The position numbers and the translations under genes are program-made. The notes under the pieces were generated by a model. It was not told the DNA's origin, did not search any database, and was given only the letters and a program-made list of their open reading frames with translations. Shown one piece after another: positions 1 through 6,261 of a stretch of 9,579 nucleotides of DNA. Where the stretch lies: positions 1 to 9,579 of the forward strand of contig CAIJOE010000178.1 in the NCBI GenBank assembly GCA_903822245.1, read 5' to 3'. Each line of letters opens with the position of its first letter. Positions within the stretch are counted from its first letter, which is position 1. This DNA comes from an uncultured Actinomycetes bacterium (GTDB lineage: Bacteria; Actinomycetota; Actinomycetes; Nanopelagicales; Nanopelagicaceae).

Positions 1-468
1 CTGCAAGGTAAAGATAAGGCGCAGACCTTGGCCCAATATGGTGAAGAACAATTCCAATTGTGGCGTCGTTCCTTTGATGTGCCACCACCACCGATTGATG
101 AGAACGATAAGTATTCACAAAGCAACGATCCTCGATATGCCGGACTTGGCGCAGATATGCCAAAGACTGAGTGCTTGAAGGATGTTGTTAGTCGTATGAT
201 TCCTTACCTCGTTGGTGAGATCACGGAAGATTTAACGGCGGGCAAGACTGTTCTAGTTACCGCTCATGGAAATTCAATTCGTGCGATGGTTAAACACATT
301 GATTGCATCTCTGATGGCGATATCGCCGGGGTAAATATCCCAACCGGGATTCCACTTCTATATGAATTTGATGCTGATTTTGAGCCAATTAAAAAAGGTG
401 GGGAGTATCTAGATCCAGACGCGGCAAAGGCTGCGATTGCCGCTGTGGCAAATCAGGGTAAGAAGTAA
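1..468 (+). CDS. gpmA: 2,3-bisphosphoglycerate-dependent phosphoglycerate mutase, C-terminal part (5' end outside window)
   Basis: Interconverts 3- and 2-phosphoglycerate in glycolysis and gluconeogenesis; cytosolic. The frame is open from base 1 and gives 155 residues, about 60% of a usual 245-250 residue GpmA. The missing N-terminus would carry the RHG motif with the phospho-accepting histidine. Visible GpmA features are the WRRSFDVPPPP stretch (local residues 21-31), the DPRYAGL loop (43-49), TECLKDVV (56-63), and the second catalytic-histidine motif TAHGNSIRA (87-95, His89), followed by NIPTGIPLLYEFD (112-124). An internal ATG at base 28 lies in the middle of conserved sequence and is not the start. 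In mycobacteria gpm1 sits directly upstream of senX3-regX3, so its presence here fits the region, although three other genes and phoU lie between. Identification is firm from family knowledge of the motifs. Confidence 0.95.
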   Translation: MQGKDKAQTLAQYGEEQFQLWRRSFDVPPPPIDENDKYSQSNDPRYAGLGADMPKTECLKDVVSRMIPYLVGEITEDLTAGKTVLVTAHGNSIRAMVKHIDCISDGDIAGVNIPTGIPLLYEFDADFEPIKKGGEYLDPDAAKAAIAAVANQGKK

Positions 469-477
469 GCACCTTTC

Positions 478-510
478 GTTAACCTGACTTTCAACTGACC
501 TTAACCTCAA
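478..510 (+). promoter_or_regulatory. Candidate PHO-box-like array upstream of mgtA: three tandem 11-bp units
   Basis: Three consecutive 11-mers follow each other without gaps: GTTAACCTGAC (478-488), TTTCAACTGAC (489-499) and CTTAACCTCAA (500-510). The first matches each of the other two at 8 of 11 positions. An 11-bp direct-repeat period is the signature of OmpR/PhoB-class sites, and the (G/T)TTMAC core resembles the GTTCAC core of actinobacterial PHO boxes. The array starts 10 nt after the gpmA stop and ends 27 bp before the candidate -10 of mgtA, where no good -35 is visible. That arrangement fits an activator-dependent promoter. Binding by RegX3 is inference, supported by a similar array in the phoU/senX3 gap. 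Confidence 0.5.
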
Positions 511-537
511 TAAGGGGTTTAGGTTTAAGGGATTTGT

Positions 538-549
538 CATATTGTTCTC
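538..549 (+). promoter_or_regulatory. Candidate -10 element for leaderless mgtA transcript
   Basis: CATATT (538-543) is separated from the ATG at 550 by six bases (GTTCTC). This would place transcription start at or next to the A of the start codon. No Shine-Dalgarno sequence precedes the ATG. TATTGT (540-545) is an alternative hexamer with a shorter gap. No recognisable -35 lies 16-18 bp upstream (bases 515-521 read GGGTTTA). Confidence 0.4.
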
Positions 550-1680
550 ATGAAGGTGGCGGTAGTAACCGAAAGTTTCTTGCCCCAGGTCAACGGGGTA
601 ACGAACTCGGTTCTTCGCATCCTAGAAACACTTAAATCTGCTGGCCATGACGCCTTGGTCATCGCTCCTGAAGGTGAAGAAACTCCAAGTGAGTTCCTAG
701 GATTTCGGGTTAAAACCATCCCATCAATTCCGATTCAAAGCATTTTGCCCATTGGCTTACCAGTAGCGCTGCCAACTAGAAAGTTGGAGTACTTATTTGA
801 TGGTTATGCCCCAGATCTAATTCATCTTGCTTCACCATTCGCACTTGGTTCATATAGTGCAAAGCTTGGTAAGAAGATGGGGATTCCCACACTCTCGGTC
901 TATCAAACAGATCTTGCTGGTTTTGCCAGTCACTATGGATTAAACGTTGCCCACTCTTCACTTCGCAAGATGGTTGGCCGAATCCACTCAAATACGGATC
1001 GGACTTTGGCGCCTTCAAGGTGGGCCTGTGATGAACTAAAAGCTCACGGCGTAGAGAACGTATACCTCTGGCGCCGAGGTGTTAAGACACATCTGTTTAG
1101 ACCAGATGCCAAGAACTCGGATTTATATAAGAAGCTAAGTGCCAATGGGCGCAAACTAGTTGTTGGCTATGTTGGTCGCTTGGCAAATGAAAAGCGAGTT
1201 TATGATCTTAAGTATTTAGCTAGAGATTCAAATATTCAAATAGTGATTACTGGTGATGGCCCAGCCCGAGAAAAACTTGAGAAATTAATGCCCACTGCAA
1301 TATTTACTGGCTTTAAAAGTGGGGAAGAATTAGCTGAGATTTATGCGTCGCTAGATCTTTTTGTTCACCCGGGACCAAATGAAACCTTCTGCCAATCTGT
1401 GCAAGAAGCACTTGCCTCTGGCACTCCATGCATCGTGCCACCAACTGGTGGCCCATCAGATTTAGTAACACATGGATTTACTGGTTATGTAATTAATACC
1501 CACCGCCCAGATGAATTAGAAGCAGCCGTCCTTCACTATCGACTTCGTTCAGATAGAGAAGAGATGTCGATTAATTCTCGTATTTCAGTTGAGTCTCGCA
1601 CGTGGGAGAAAGTAAATGCCCAACTTATGAATCATTACTCAGAGCTAACTACTAAGAAGATCGAGGGCATAGTCGCGTGA
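550..1680 (+). CDS. mgtA: GT4-family (GT-B fold) alpha-mannosyltransferase, MgtA/PimB type
   Basis: Probably a GDP-mannose-dependent transferase adding mannose to a glycolipid acceptor at the inner face of the membrane. In mycobacteria and corynebacteria MgtA (Rv0557 type) mannosylates a glucuronosyl-diacylglycerol. At 376 residues it is full length for the family. The N-terminal Rossmann half has ESFLPQVNGVTNSVLRILE (8-26), HLASPFALG (92-100) and YQTDLAGFASHYGL (118-131), all near-identical to mycobacterial MgtA as I recall it. The donor-binding half has YVGRLANEKRV (207-217), GDGPAREKLE (235-244), FTGFKSGEELAEIYASLD (252-269) and the EX7E motif E278...E286 within NETFCQSVQEALASG. There is no signal peptide or membrane helix. 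It is first of a three-gene unit and overlaps the next gene by 4 bp. The ATG at 550 is preceded by a -10-like box and a tandem repeat array. Acceptor specificity cannot be read from sequence; phosphatidylinositol mannoside or glucosyl/glucuronosyl diglyceride are options. Confidence 0.87.
   Translation: MKVAVVTESFLPQVNGVTNSVLRILETLKSAGHDALVIAPEGEETPSEFLGFRVKTIPSIPIQSILPIGLPVALPTRKLEYLFDGYAPDLIHLASPFALGSYSAKLGKKMGIPTLSVYQTDLAGFASHYGLNVAHSSLRKMVGRIHSNTDRTLAPSRWACDELKAHGVENVYLWRRGVKTHLFRPDAKNSDLYKKLSANGRKLVVGYVGRLANEKRVYDLKYLARDSNIQIVITGDGPAREKLEKLMPTAIFTGFKSGEELAEIYASLDLFVHPGPNETFCQSVQEALASGTPCIVPPTGGPSDLVTHGFTGYVINTHRPDELEAAVLHYRLRSDREEMSINSRISVESRTWEKVNAQLMNHYSELTTKKIEGIVA
1663..1667 (+). promoter_or_regulatory. 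Shine-Dalgarno for the second glycosyltransferase
   Basis: GAGGG lies 9 nt upstream of the GTG at 1677, inside the 3' end of mgtA. It supports the GTG start and translation coupled to the upstream gene. Confidence 0.55.
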
Positions 1681-2849
1681 AGATCGTACACATCGCTAAT
1701 TTCTATGGGCCAAACTCTGGTGGCATAAAGACCACGCTCCATGAGCTTGGCAAGGGTTATCAGAAGTATGGTCACGAGTTCACCTATATCGTTCCGGGAA
1801 CTCGCCTCTACTTTGAAGAAACGATCTATGGCAAGAAGATCACGGTTCCAAGTTATATCTTGCCTGGTAGCGGGGGATATCAAATAATTAAGCGCAGTAA
1901 AACGGTAATTAAAATCCTCAAGGCACTTGAGCCAGATCGAATTGAAGTTTCAGATCGCTTTACCCTAAATAAAGTAGGAAAGTTTGCCAAAGCAAATGGC
2001 ATTCCGTCAGTGGTATTTAGCCATGAGACGCTACAAGGTTTGGCAAAGCGTTTCTTACCTCTACCTGGTTTTATTCGAAACAAGTTGGTTAATTGGCATA
2101 ACAAGCGCCTGACCTCCACCTTTGATCAAGTTATAACCACCACAGCATTTGCTGCTCGCGAATTTATTGAAATAAAGACCCCGAACTTAGTTCGAGTGCC
2201 TTTGGGTGTTGATTTAGTAAATTTCAATCCAAGTAAGCGCTCAGAGGCTTTGCGAAATGAATTACTTAAAGGCTCTAAGTATTTACTAGTGCACGTTGGT
2301 CGCCTTTCACCAGAGAAAGAGCCGCAGCGCAGTATTGAAACCTTGATTGAATTACGTACTCGTGGATTTGATGCCAGATTAGTAGTAATAGGAACAGGTC
2401 CAATGTGGGATAAAATTCGTGATCTCTGCCTTGGTTATCCAGTAGATACTCTTGGTTATATTGCTGATCGCAATCGAGTCTCGGCAATTCTTGCTTGTGC
2501 AGATATCTCACTAGCTCCTGGCCCACTAGAAACCTTCTGTTTAGCCGCCCTAGAATCCCTGGCATCAGCAACACCAGTAATTGCAAGTCATTCAAGTGCG
2601 GTTGGTGAAATACTTTTAGCAGACCCATTAAATCCAGCGGGAGCAGTTGCAAGTGATGATTACATTTCATTTGCAAACGCAGTGGAGTCACTTTGCGAAC
2701 AACATTCGGCTAGTCAAAGGGCCCGGCAAGTTGCAGAGCAACTGCCATGGGATAGTTGTGTGCTTCGAATGTTAGAAGTTCATGGAATTCCAGTTGTTGG
2801 TCACAGCACTCCACATGCAAATATCAATCGACACTTGAAAGCGAGCTAA
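1677..2849 (+). CDS. GT4-family (GT-B fold) glycosyltransferase, acceptor unknown
   Basis: A 390-residue retaining glycosyltransferase, likely using a nucleotide sugar (GDP-mannose or UDP-hexose). The N-terminal domain opens with MKIVHIANFYGPNSGGIKTT (1-20), the typical glycine-rich entry of the GT-B fold. The donor domain has RVPLGVDLVNFNP (173-185), LVHVGRLSPEKEPQRSIE (204-221), VVIGTGPMWDKIRDL (236-250), and the EX7E motif E285...E293 in PLETFCLAALESLAS. No signal peptide or membrane helix is seen, so it acts in the cytosol or at the membrane surface. It starts with a GTG that overlaps the mgtA stop codon (GTGA, 1677-1680), with GAGGG 9 nt upstream, so the two glycosyltransferases are translationally coupled. 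It probably extends the product of MgtA or decorates the same lipid; that role is inferred from context only. I do not recognise a named characterised orthologue. Confidence 0.85.
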   Translation: MKIVHIANFYGPNSGGIKTTLHELGKGYQKYGHEFTYIVPGTRLYFEETIYGKKITVPSYILPGSGGYQIIKRSKTVIKILKALEPDRIEVSDRFTLNKVGKFAKANGIPSVVFSHETLQGLAKRFLPLPGFIRNKLVNWHNKRLTSTFDQVITTTAFAAREFIEIKTPNLVRVPLGVDLVNFNPSKRSEALRNELLKGSKYLLVHVGRLSPEKEPQRSIETLIELRTRGFDARLVVIGTGPMWDKIRDLCLGYPVDTLGYIADRNRVSAILACADISLAPGPLETFCLAALESLASATPVIASHSSAVGEILLADPLNPAGAVASDDYISFANAVESLCEQHSASQRARQVAEQLPWDSCVLRMLEVHGIPVVGHSTPHANINRHLKAS

Positions 2850-2851
2850 CT

Positions 2852-3667
2852 GTGCAAACTGCGTTGATAACTAGGAGTAGTCCAGTTGTTAAGTTCGCAG
2901 TAATTGGGGACAGCGCAGCATATGGAACTGGTGATCAGGCAGATGATGGGACTCATCGCGGTTGGGCCTACTACCTATCTGAAAGTTTTCAATGGGATAT
3001 TGATTACTTAAATTTCTCCCGGCCTGGAGCAAAGTCTGATGAGGTTGCTAGCACCCAGCTGCAACTAGTGAAAAACCTGGAACTCGACATTTGCGCAGTA
3101 ATTGCTGGCGGTAATGACTTACTTAGAAATGGATTTAATCCAAAAGATCTCTACAAAAATCTGCGCTCCACTTGTGATGAATTAATGGCTAAAGGAACTG
3201 AAGTGATCATGTTTGAACTCCATGATCCCAATCGCCTTCTACGAATTCCTCGCCTGCTAAAACGAGTCTTGCGCCGGCGCGTGGATGCAGTTAATGAGGT
3301 TTATCAACAGATTGCAAATGAATTAGATGTGGTTTTGATAAAGACAAGAGAAATCCCAGATGTTCATAACCTACAAAACTGGCATATAGATCGAATGCAT
3401 CCAGGCCCACGTGGGCATAATTTGCTAGCCAGAGAGATGGCAGCGATTTTGCAAGGTCGAGGTTGGCCAGTTGATCTGCCAATACCAGCACAGATCGTAG
3501 AGAGTTCAAGTGGAGAGAAATTTATCTGGCTACTTCGAAATGGCCTACCTTGGTTTTTAAAACGAAGTGTTGATTTAGTTCCAGCAGCAATTTATTTAAT
3601 GGTATTAGAAATTATAAAGATTACTTGCAGTGCAATTAAAGAGCAGGGGCGGCGTATTCGCCGGTAA
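2852..3667 (+). CDS. SGNH/GDSL-family hydrolase (esterase/lipase/acyltransferase-like)
   Basis: A 271-residue protein with all four SGNH blocks: block I VIGDSAAYGTG with nucleophile Ser21, block II Gly59 (SRPGAKSDE), block III GGNDLL with Asn88, and block V HIDRMHPGPRG with Asp180 and His183 forming the DxxH dyad. The likely reaction is deacylation or acyl transfer on a lipid or sugar ester. There is no signal peptide, so the catalytic domain should be cytosolic. The C-terminus has a moderately hydrophobic stretch (about 240-261) followed by the basic tail KEQGRRIRR, which suggests peripheral membrane attachment. I chose the GTG at 2852, two bases after the preceding stop, with GAAAG 10 nt upstream; TTG 2864 is an alternative. 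An ATG at 2756 in this frame would give an unrelated leader inside the previous gene. Its 3' end overlaps phoU on the other strand by 32 bp. Operon context suggests the substrate is linked to the product of the two glycosyltransferases. Confidence 0.85.
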   Translation: MQTALITRSSPVVKFAVIGDSAAYGTGDQADDGTHRGWAYYLSESFQWDIDYLNFSRPGAKSDEVASTQLQLVKNLELDICAVIAGGNDLLRNGFNPKDLYKNLRSTCDELMAKGTEVIMFELHDPNRLLRIPRLLKRVLRRRVDAVNEVYQQIANELDVVLIKTREIPDVHNLQNWHIDRMHPGPRGHNLLAREMAAILQGRGWPVDLPIPAQIVESSSGEKFIWLLRNGLPWFLKRSVDLVPAAIYLMVLEIIKITCSAIKEQGRRIRR

Positions 3668-4289
3668 CTAAGAAATAAACACGACGGGCAATAGAAACCG
3701 CGTGATCGGCGCAGCGCTCGTAATAACGGCCGAGCAATGTCATATCAATTGCTGGTTCAACACCGTGGGCCCAACTATCTTCTAACAGGGTAGCAATTAG
3801 TTGGCGATGGAGTGTGTCCATCTCATCATCATCAGTTTCAATCTCAAGAGCACGAACTGTGTCCTTATGTTCCATAACAGCAGTTAGTTTGCTAATCAAA
3901 GCATTTGAGACAGATCCCATGCTGGTAATGGTGGTTGTTAGCTCACTTGGAACTGCGCAATTTGGAAAACGCATTCTGGCTTGCTTTGCAATGTGGTGAG
4001 CCAGATCGCCCATTCGTTCTAAGTCAGCGCTCATGCGAAGGGAGGTGACTAAGGTGCGAAGATCTGATGCCACTGGTTGTTGGCGAGCCATTAAATTAAT
4101 GGTTCGAGCATCTAGATCATGTTGGATCTGATCGATTGCTTCATCGGCGGCGATAACTTTTTCTGCAAGGGTTAGGTCAGCCTCAAGCAGGGCCTTGGTC
4201 GCATCATTCATTGCCTCACGGACTAGCCCGGCCATCGTAAGCAGGCTGGCGCTAATCGAATCTAACTCGTCGTGAAAGGCGCTGCGCAT
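3636..4289 (-). CDS. phoU: PhoU, phosphate signalling/transport regulator
   Basis: PhoU links the Pst phosphate transporter to the phosphate histidine kinase and keeps the kinase off when phosphate is plentiful; it is cytosolic and peripheral to the membrane. At 217 residues it is a normal-length two-repeat, six-helix PhoU. Each repeat carries its metal-binding ExxxD motif: E91-D95 in ADLERMGDLAHH and E191-D195 in YERCADHAVSIARRVYFLVTGE. The start MRSAFHDELD matches the usual PhoU N-terminus. A GTG 33 bases upstream (codon 4322-4320) would add an unconserved MPITRPTILLT leader and is disfavoured. TATTCT on this strand (4302-4297) lies 7 nt before the ATG, suggesting a leaderless mRNA. It is divergent from senX3, sharing a 142-bp gap with a PHO-box-like array, and convergent with the SGNH gene. 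No pst genes are in the window. Confidence 0.95.
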   Translation of the reverse strand: MRSAFHDELDSISASLLTMAGLVREAMNDATKALLEADLTLAEKVIAADEAIDQIQHDLDARTINLMARQQPVASDLRTLVTSLRMSADLERMGDLAHHIAKQARMRFPNCAVPSELTTTITSMGSVSNALISKLTAVMEHKDTVRALEIETDDDEMDTLHRQLIATLLEDSWAHGVEPAIDMTLLGRYYERCADHAVSIARRVYFLVTGEYAAPAL

Positions 4290-4302
4290 AGTGAGAAGAA
4301 TA
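4290..4302 (-). promoter_or_regulatory. Candidate -10 element for leaderless phoU transcript
   Basis: Read on the minus strand, TATTCT (4302-4297) is followed by seven bases and the phoU ATG at 4289. No ribosome binding site is visible. A second -10-like hexamer, TATAAC (4317-4312), would give a leader of about 16 nt. Both are downstream of the repeat array, and no good -35 lies between, which fits activated transcription. Confidence 0.4.
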
Positions 4303-4328
4303 GTGGGTCTTGTTATAGGCACTCATAA

Positions 4329-4383
4329 GGTCTGTGAACGAGTCCTTAACAAATGGTTAAAGTTTGGGTTTTTCTCATTGAAC
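4329..4383 (-). promoter_or_regulatory. Candidate PHO-box array between phoU and senX3: 11-bp direct repeats
   Basis: Read on the phoU strand, five in-phase 11-mers follow one another: GTTCAATGAGA (4383-4373), AAAACCCAAAC (4372-4362), TTTAACCATTT (4361-4351), GTTAAGGACTC (4350-4340) and GTTCACAGACC (4339-4329). Four of them carry a (G/T)TTMA(A/C/G) core, and the two outer units start with GTTCA, the core of Streptomyces/mycobacterial PHO-type boxes. The second unit is degenerate. The location between phoU and the kinase/regulator operon is where PhoP/RegX3 autoregulatory sites are known in Actinobacteria. The array could serve both divergent promoters. Binding is inferred, not shown. Confidence 0.6.
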
Positions 4384-4419
4384 GGGGGGTATCAGTAAGG
4401 GTGGCTTCCTACTCTCTCC

Positions 4420-4431
4420 TACGATAGGCAC
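4420..4431 (+). promoter_or_regulatory. Candidate -10 element for leaderless senX3-regX3 transcript
   Basis: TACGAT (4420-4425) fits the TANNNT -10 consensus and is followed by six bases (AGGCAC) and the ATG at 4432. Transcription would begin at the start codon. There is no clear -35 and no Shine-Dalgarno sequence. Confidence 0.5.
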
Positions 4432-5577
4432 ATGGCGATCAAATCGTGGCTTAGAGGCAAGGTTGTGGCCGAGAGCGATAGCGCTGATTTTAAATCAAAT
4501 GTAGTCCAACAAATAGGCAGTGCCATGTTGCCACCTTCAATCCTTGATTTACTTGAGTTATTTGATGCTGAAAGTATTGTGCTCTCAACTGGTGAATTAG
4601 TTATCTATCAATCAGAAGCGATTAGCACATATAACCTTACAAAAGATCAACGCCTAGCCAACGAATCTTTGCTTATGTTGGTAAGAGCTGCTCGTCGCTC
4701 CAATCAACTTCAAGTTGCAACGATGGAATTGCCTCGCGGCCCACTTGGTGTTGGTACCCATGATTTATTAGTGCGAATTGCCAAAATTGGTGATGACGGG
4801 CTAGTTGTAATTTTGGTCTTTGATGATTCTGAAATGCGACGCCTTGATTCAATTCGACGAGATTTCGTAGCAAATATCTCACATGAACTAAAGACTCCTA
4901 TTGGCGCGCTCTCAATTCTTTCTGAAGCAGTTCTAGGAGCAGCTGATGATCCAGATGCAATCAAACGCTTTGCCAGCAGAATGCAGACCGAGGCCTCTCG
5001 GCTAACTGAACTTGTGCAGGAGATAATTAACCTTTCAAGGTTGCAAGATGATGATCCACTAAAGCGAGCCCAAGCATTTTCTATTAGTGAGTGTATTAAA
5101 GAGGCGATGGATCAATCTCGCCTAAATGCTGAAGCAAGACATGTTGACTTGGTATATAAGAATGATGATCATTCACAAATAAATGGTGATCGTGATCAAG
5201 TAACTGTGGCTATTCACAACTTAATTGAAAACGCTATCAACTACAGCCCAGATTCCACACGTGTTGCAATTGCGGTAAAAGAAGTAGATGCAATTTGTGA
5301 AATTTCCATTTCTGATCAGGGAATTGGAATTCCTGAGAAAGACTTAGAGCGAATCTTTGAGCGCTTCTATCGCGTAGATCCAGCTCGCTCGCGAATCACT
5401 GGTGGAACTGGACTTGGTCTATCTATTGTTAAACACGTGGTTTCAAACCACGGTGGTGACATATCGGTTTGGAGTGTGGAAGGGGCCGGAAGTACATTCA
5501 CAATTCGCCTACCTCTTTTTAGCACCCAGCAAGAAGTTAGTTCCTTGATAGTCAAAGACGCCGTGGAGGCCAACTAA
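4432..5577 (+). CDS. senX3: SenX3/PhoR-type phosphate sensor histidine kinase, apparently lacking membrane segments
   Basis: Autophosphorylates on histidine and passes phosphate to RegX3 when external phosphate is low, with PhoU as the usual inhibitor. The 381 residues comprise an unassigned N-terminus (1-35), a degenerate PAS-like region (about 36-132), a HisKA domain with the H-box ANISHELKTPIGA (His151), and a HATPase domain with N-box NLIENAINY (263-271), G1 DQGIGIP (295-301), F-box FERFYRVD (309-316) and G2 GGTGLGLS (324-331). All catalytic motifs are intact. Unusually, no hydrophobic stretch long enough for a membrane helix exists; the longest, LVVILVF (124-130), lies in the PAS-like region. 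Mycobacterial SenX3 has N-terminal membrane helices. An in-frame TAA at 4396-4398 rules out a substantial upstream extension. The stop codon abuts the regX3 start, so the pair is one operon. Identity as the phosphate kinase rests on RegX3 and phoU beside it. Confidence 0.93.
   Translation: MAIKSWLRGKVVAESDSADFKSNVVQQIGSAMLPPSILDLLELFDAESIVLSTGELVIYQSEAISTYNLTKDQRLANESLLMLVRAARRSNQLQVATMELPRGPLGVGTHDLLVRIAKIGDDGLVVILVFDDSEMRRLDSIRRDFVANISHELKTPIGALSILSEAVLGAADDPDAIKRFASRMQTEASRLTELVQEIINLSRLQDDDPLKRAQAFSISECIKEAMDQSRLNAEARHVDLVYKNDDHSQINGDRDQVTVAIHNLIENAINYSPDSTRVAIAVKEVDAICEISISDQGIGIPEKDLERIFERFYRVDPARSRITGGTGLGLSIVKHVVSNHGGDISVWSVEGAGSTFTIRLPLFSTQQEVSSLIVKDAVEAN
5565..5569 (+). promoter_or_regulatory. 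Strong Shine-Dalgarno for regX3
   Basis: GGAGG ends 8 nt before the regX3 ATG at 5578, inside the last codons of senX3. It fixes the start and contrasts with the SD-less first genes of transcription units in this window. Confidence 0.75.
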
Positions 5578-6258
5578 ATGACGAAAATACTGGTAGTTGA
5601 AGATGAAGAATCCTTTTCTGACGCTCTTTCCTATCTCCTTGGCCGCGAAGGCTTTGAGGTAGTTGTTGCCGATACTGGCACCGCTGCGGTGGCCGAGTTT
5701 GAACGCCAAGGCGCCGATCTGATCTTGCTAGATCTAATGCTTCCAGGATTATCTGGCACCGAAGTCTGTCGCCAGATTCGCACCAAATCTCAAGTGCCAA
5801 TAATTATGTTGACCGCTAAAGATGCGGAAGTAGATAAAGTCGTCGGGTTAGAGCTAGGGGCTGATGATTATGTGACCAAGCCTTATTCATCTCGGGAACT
5901 AGTTGCACGTATTCGCGCAGTACTTCGTCGCCATGGCGAGGAAGATCAAGCAACTGATGGAATTCTCTCTGCCGGACCAGTTCGAATTGATGTAGAGCGC
6001 CATAAGGTCTCGATTAATAACGAAGATGTTTCTTTTCCATTAAAAGAGTTTGAATTACTTGAATTCTTGGTAAGAAACTCAGGTCGCGTTCTAACCCGTA
6101 TTCAATTGATCGACAGAGTGTGGGGATCAGATTACTTTGGTGATACCAAGACGCTAGATGTTCATATAAAGCGACTACGTTCAAAGATTGAGAAAGATCC
6201 AGCCGAGCCAGAATTTATTCAGACCATCAGAGGTCTGGGATATAAGTTCGAAGCTTAA
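5578..6258 (+). CDS. regX3: RegX3, OmpR/PhoB-family phosphate response regulator
   Basis: The DNA-binding partner of SenX3 and regulator of the phosphate-starvation regulon. At 226 residues it is full length. The receiver domain (1-120) has the acidic pocket E8-D9-E10, phosphorylation site D52 in LLDLMLPGLSG, conserved T79 and K101 in YVTKPYSSRELVARIRAVLRR. The C-terminal winged-helix domain (about 130-226) contains LKEFELLEFLVRNSGRVLTRIQLIDRVWG and ends in TLDVHIKRLRSKIE...IRGLGYKFEA; this is very close to mycobacterial RegX3 as I recall it. The wing and recognition-helix region is the class that binds direct repeats with 11-bp spacing, matching the arrays at 478-510 and 4329-4383. The ATG directly follows the senX3 stop with GGAGG upstream. 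The stop lies three bases from the stop of the convergent lipoprotein gene, with no terminator hairpin between. Confidence 0.96.
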   Translation: MTKILVVEDEESFSDALSYLLGREGFEVVVADTGTAAVAEFERQGADLILLDLMLPGLSGTEVCRQIRTKSQVPIIMLTAKDAEVDKVVGLELGADDYVTKPYSSRELVARIRAVLRRHGEEDQATDGILSAGPVRIDVERHKVSINNEDVSFPLKEFELLEFLVRNSGRVLTRIQLIDRVWGSDYFGDTKTLDVHIKRLRSKIEKDPAEPEFIQTIRGLGYKFEA

Positions 6259-6261
6259 ATA

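Noticed and set aside
28..30. ATG as a gpmA start
   Set aside because: The frame is open from base 1 and the residues before it (LQGKDKAQT) already match the GpmA family, so the gene begins outside the window.
499..530. Inverted repeat CCTTAACC / GGTTTAAGG as a gpmA terminator
   Set aside because: The arms are AT-rich with a one-base mismatch in length and a loop of about 15 nt, and no T-run follows. The 11-bp direct-repeat reading explains the left arm better.
2275..2691. 138-codon open frame on the minus strand inside the second glycosyltransferase gene
   Set aside because: Leu/His/Gln-rich composition typical of an antisense shadow; the plus strand carries an intact EX7E transferase domain there.
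2756..2851. Longer SGNH protein starting at an ATG inside the second glycosyltransferase gene
   Set aside because: The extra 32 residues are out-of-frame translation of the preceding coding sequence, rich in Ser/Cys/Trp with no family resemblance. The GTG at 2852 follows the stop by two bases with GAAAG upstream.
4290..4322. GTG start giving an 11-residue longer PhoU
   Set aside because: The extension does not match PhoU N-termini, the internal MRSAFHDELD does, and a -10-like box would lie inside the extension.
6259..6261. Terminator between regX3 and the convergent lipoprotein gene
   Set aside because: The gap is only three bases, and no GC-rich hairpin with a T-run is evident in the flanking coding sequence.
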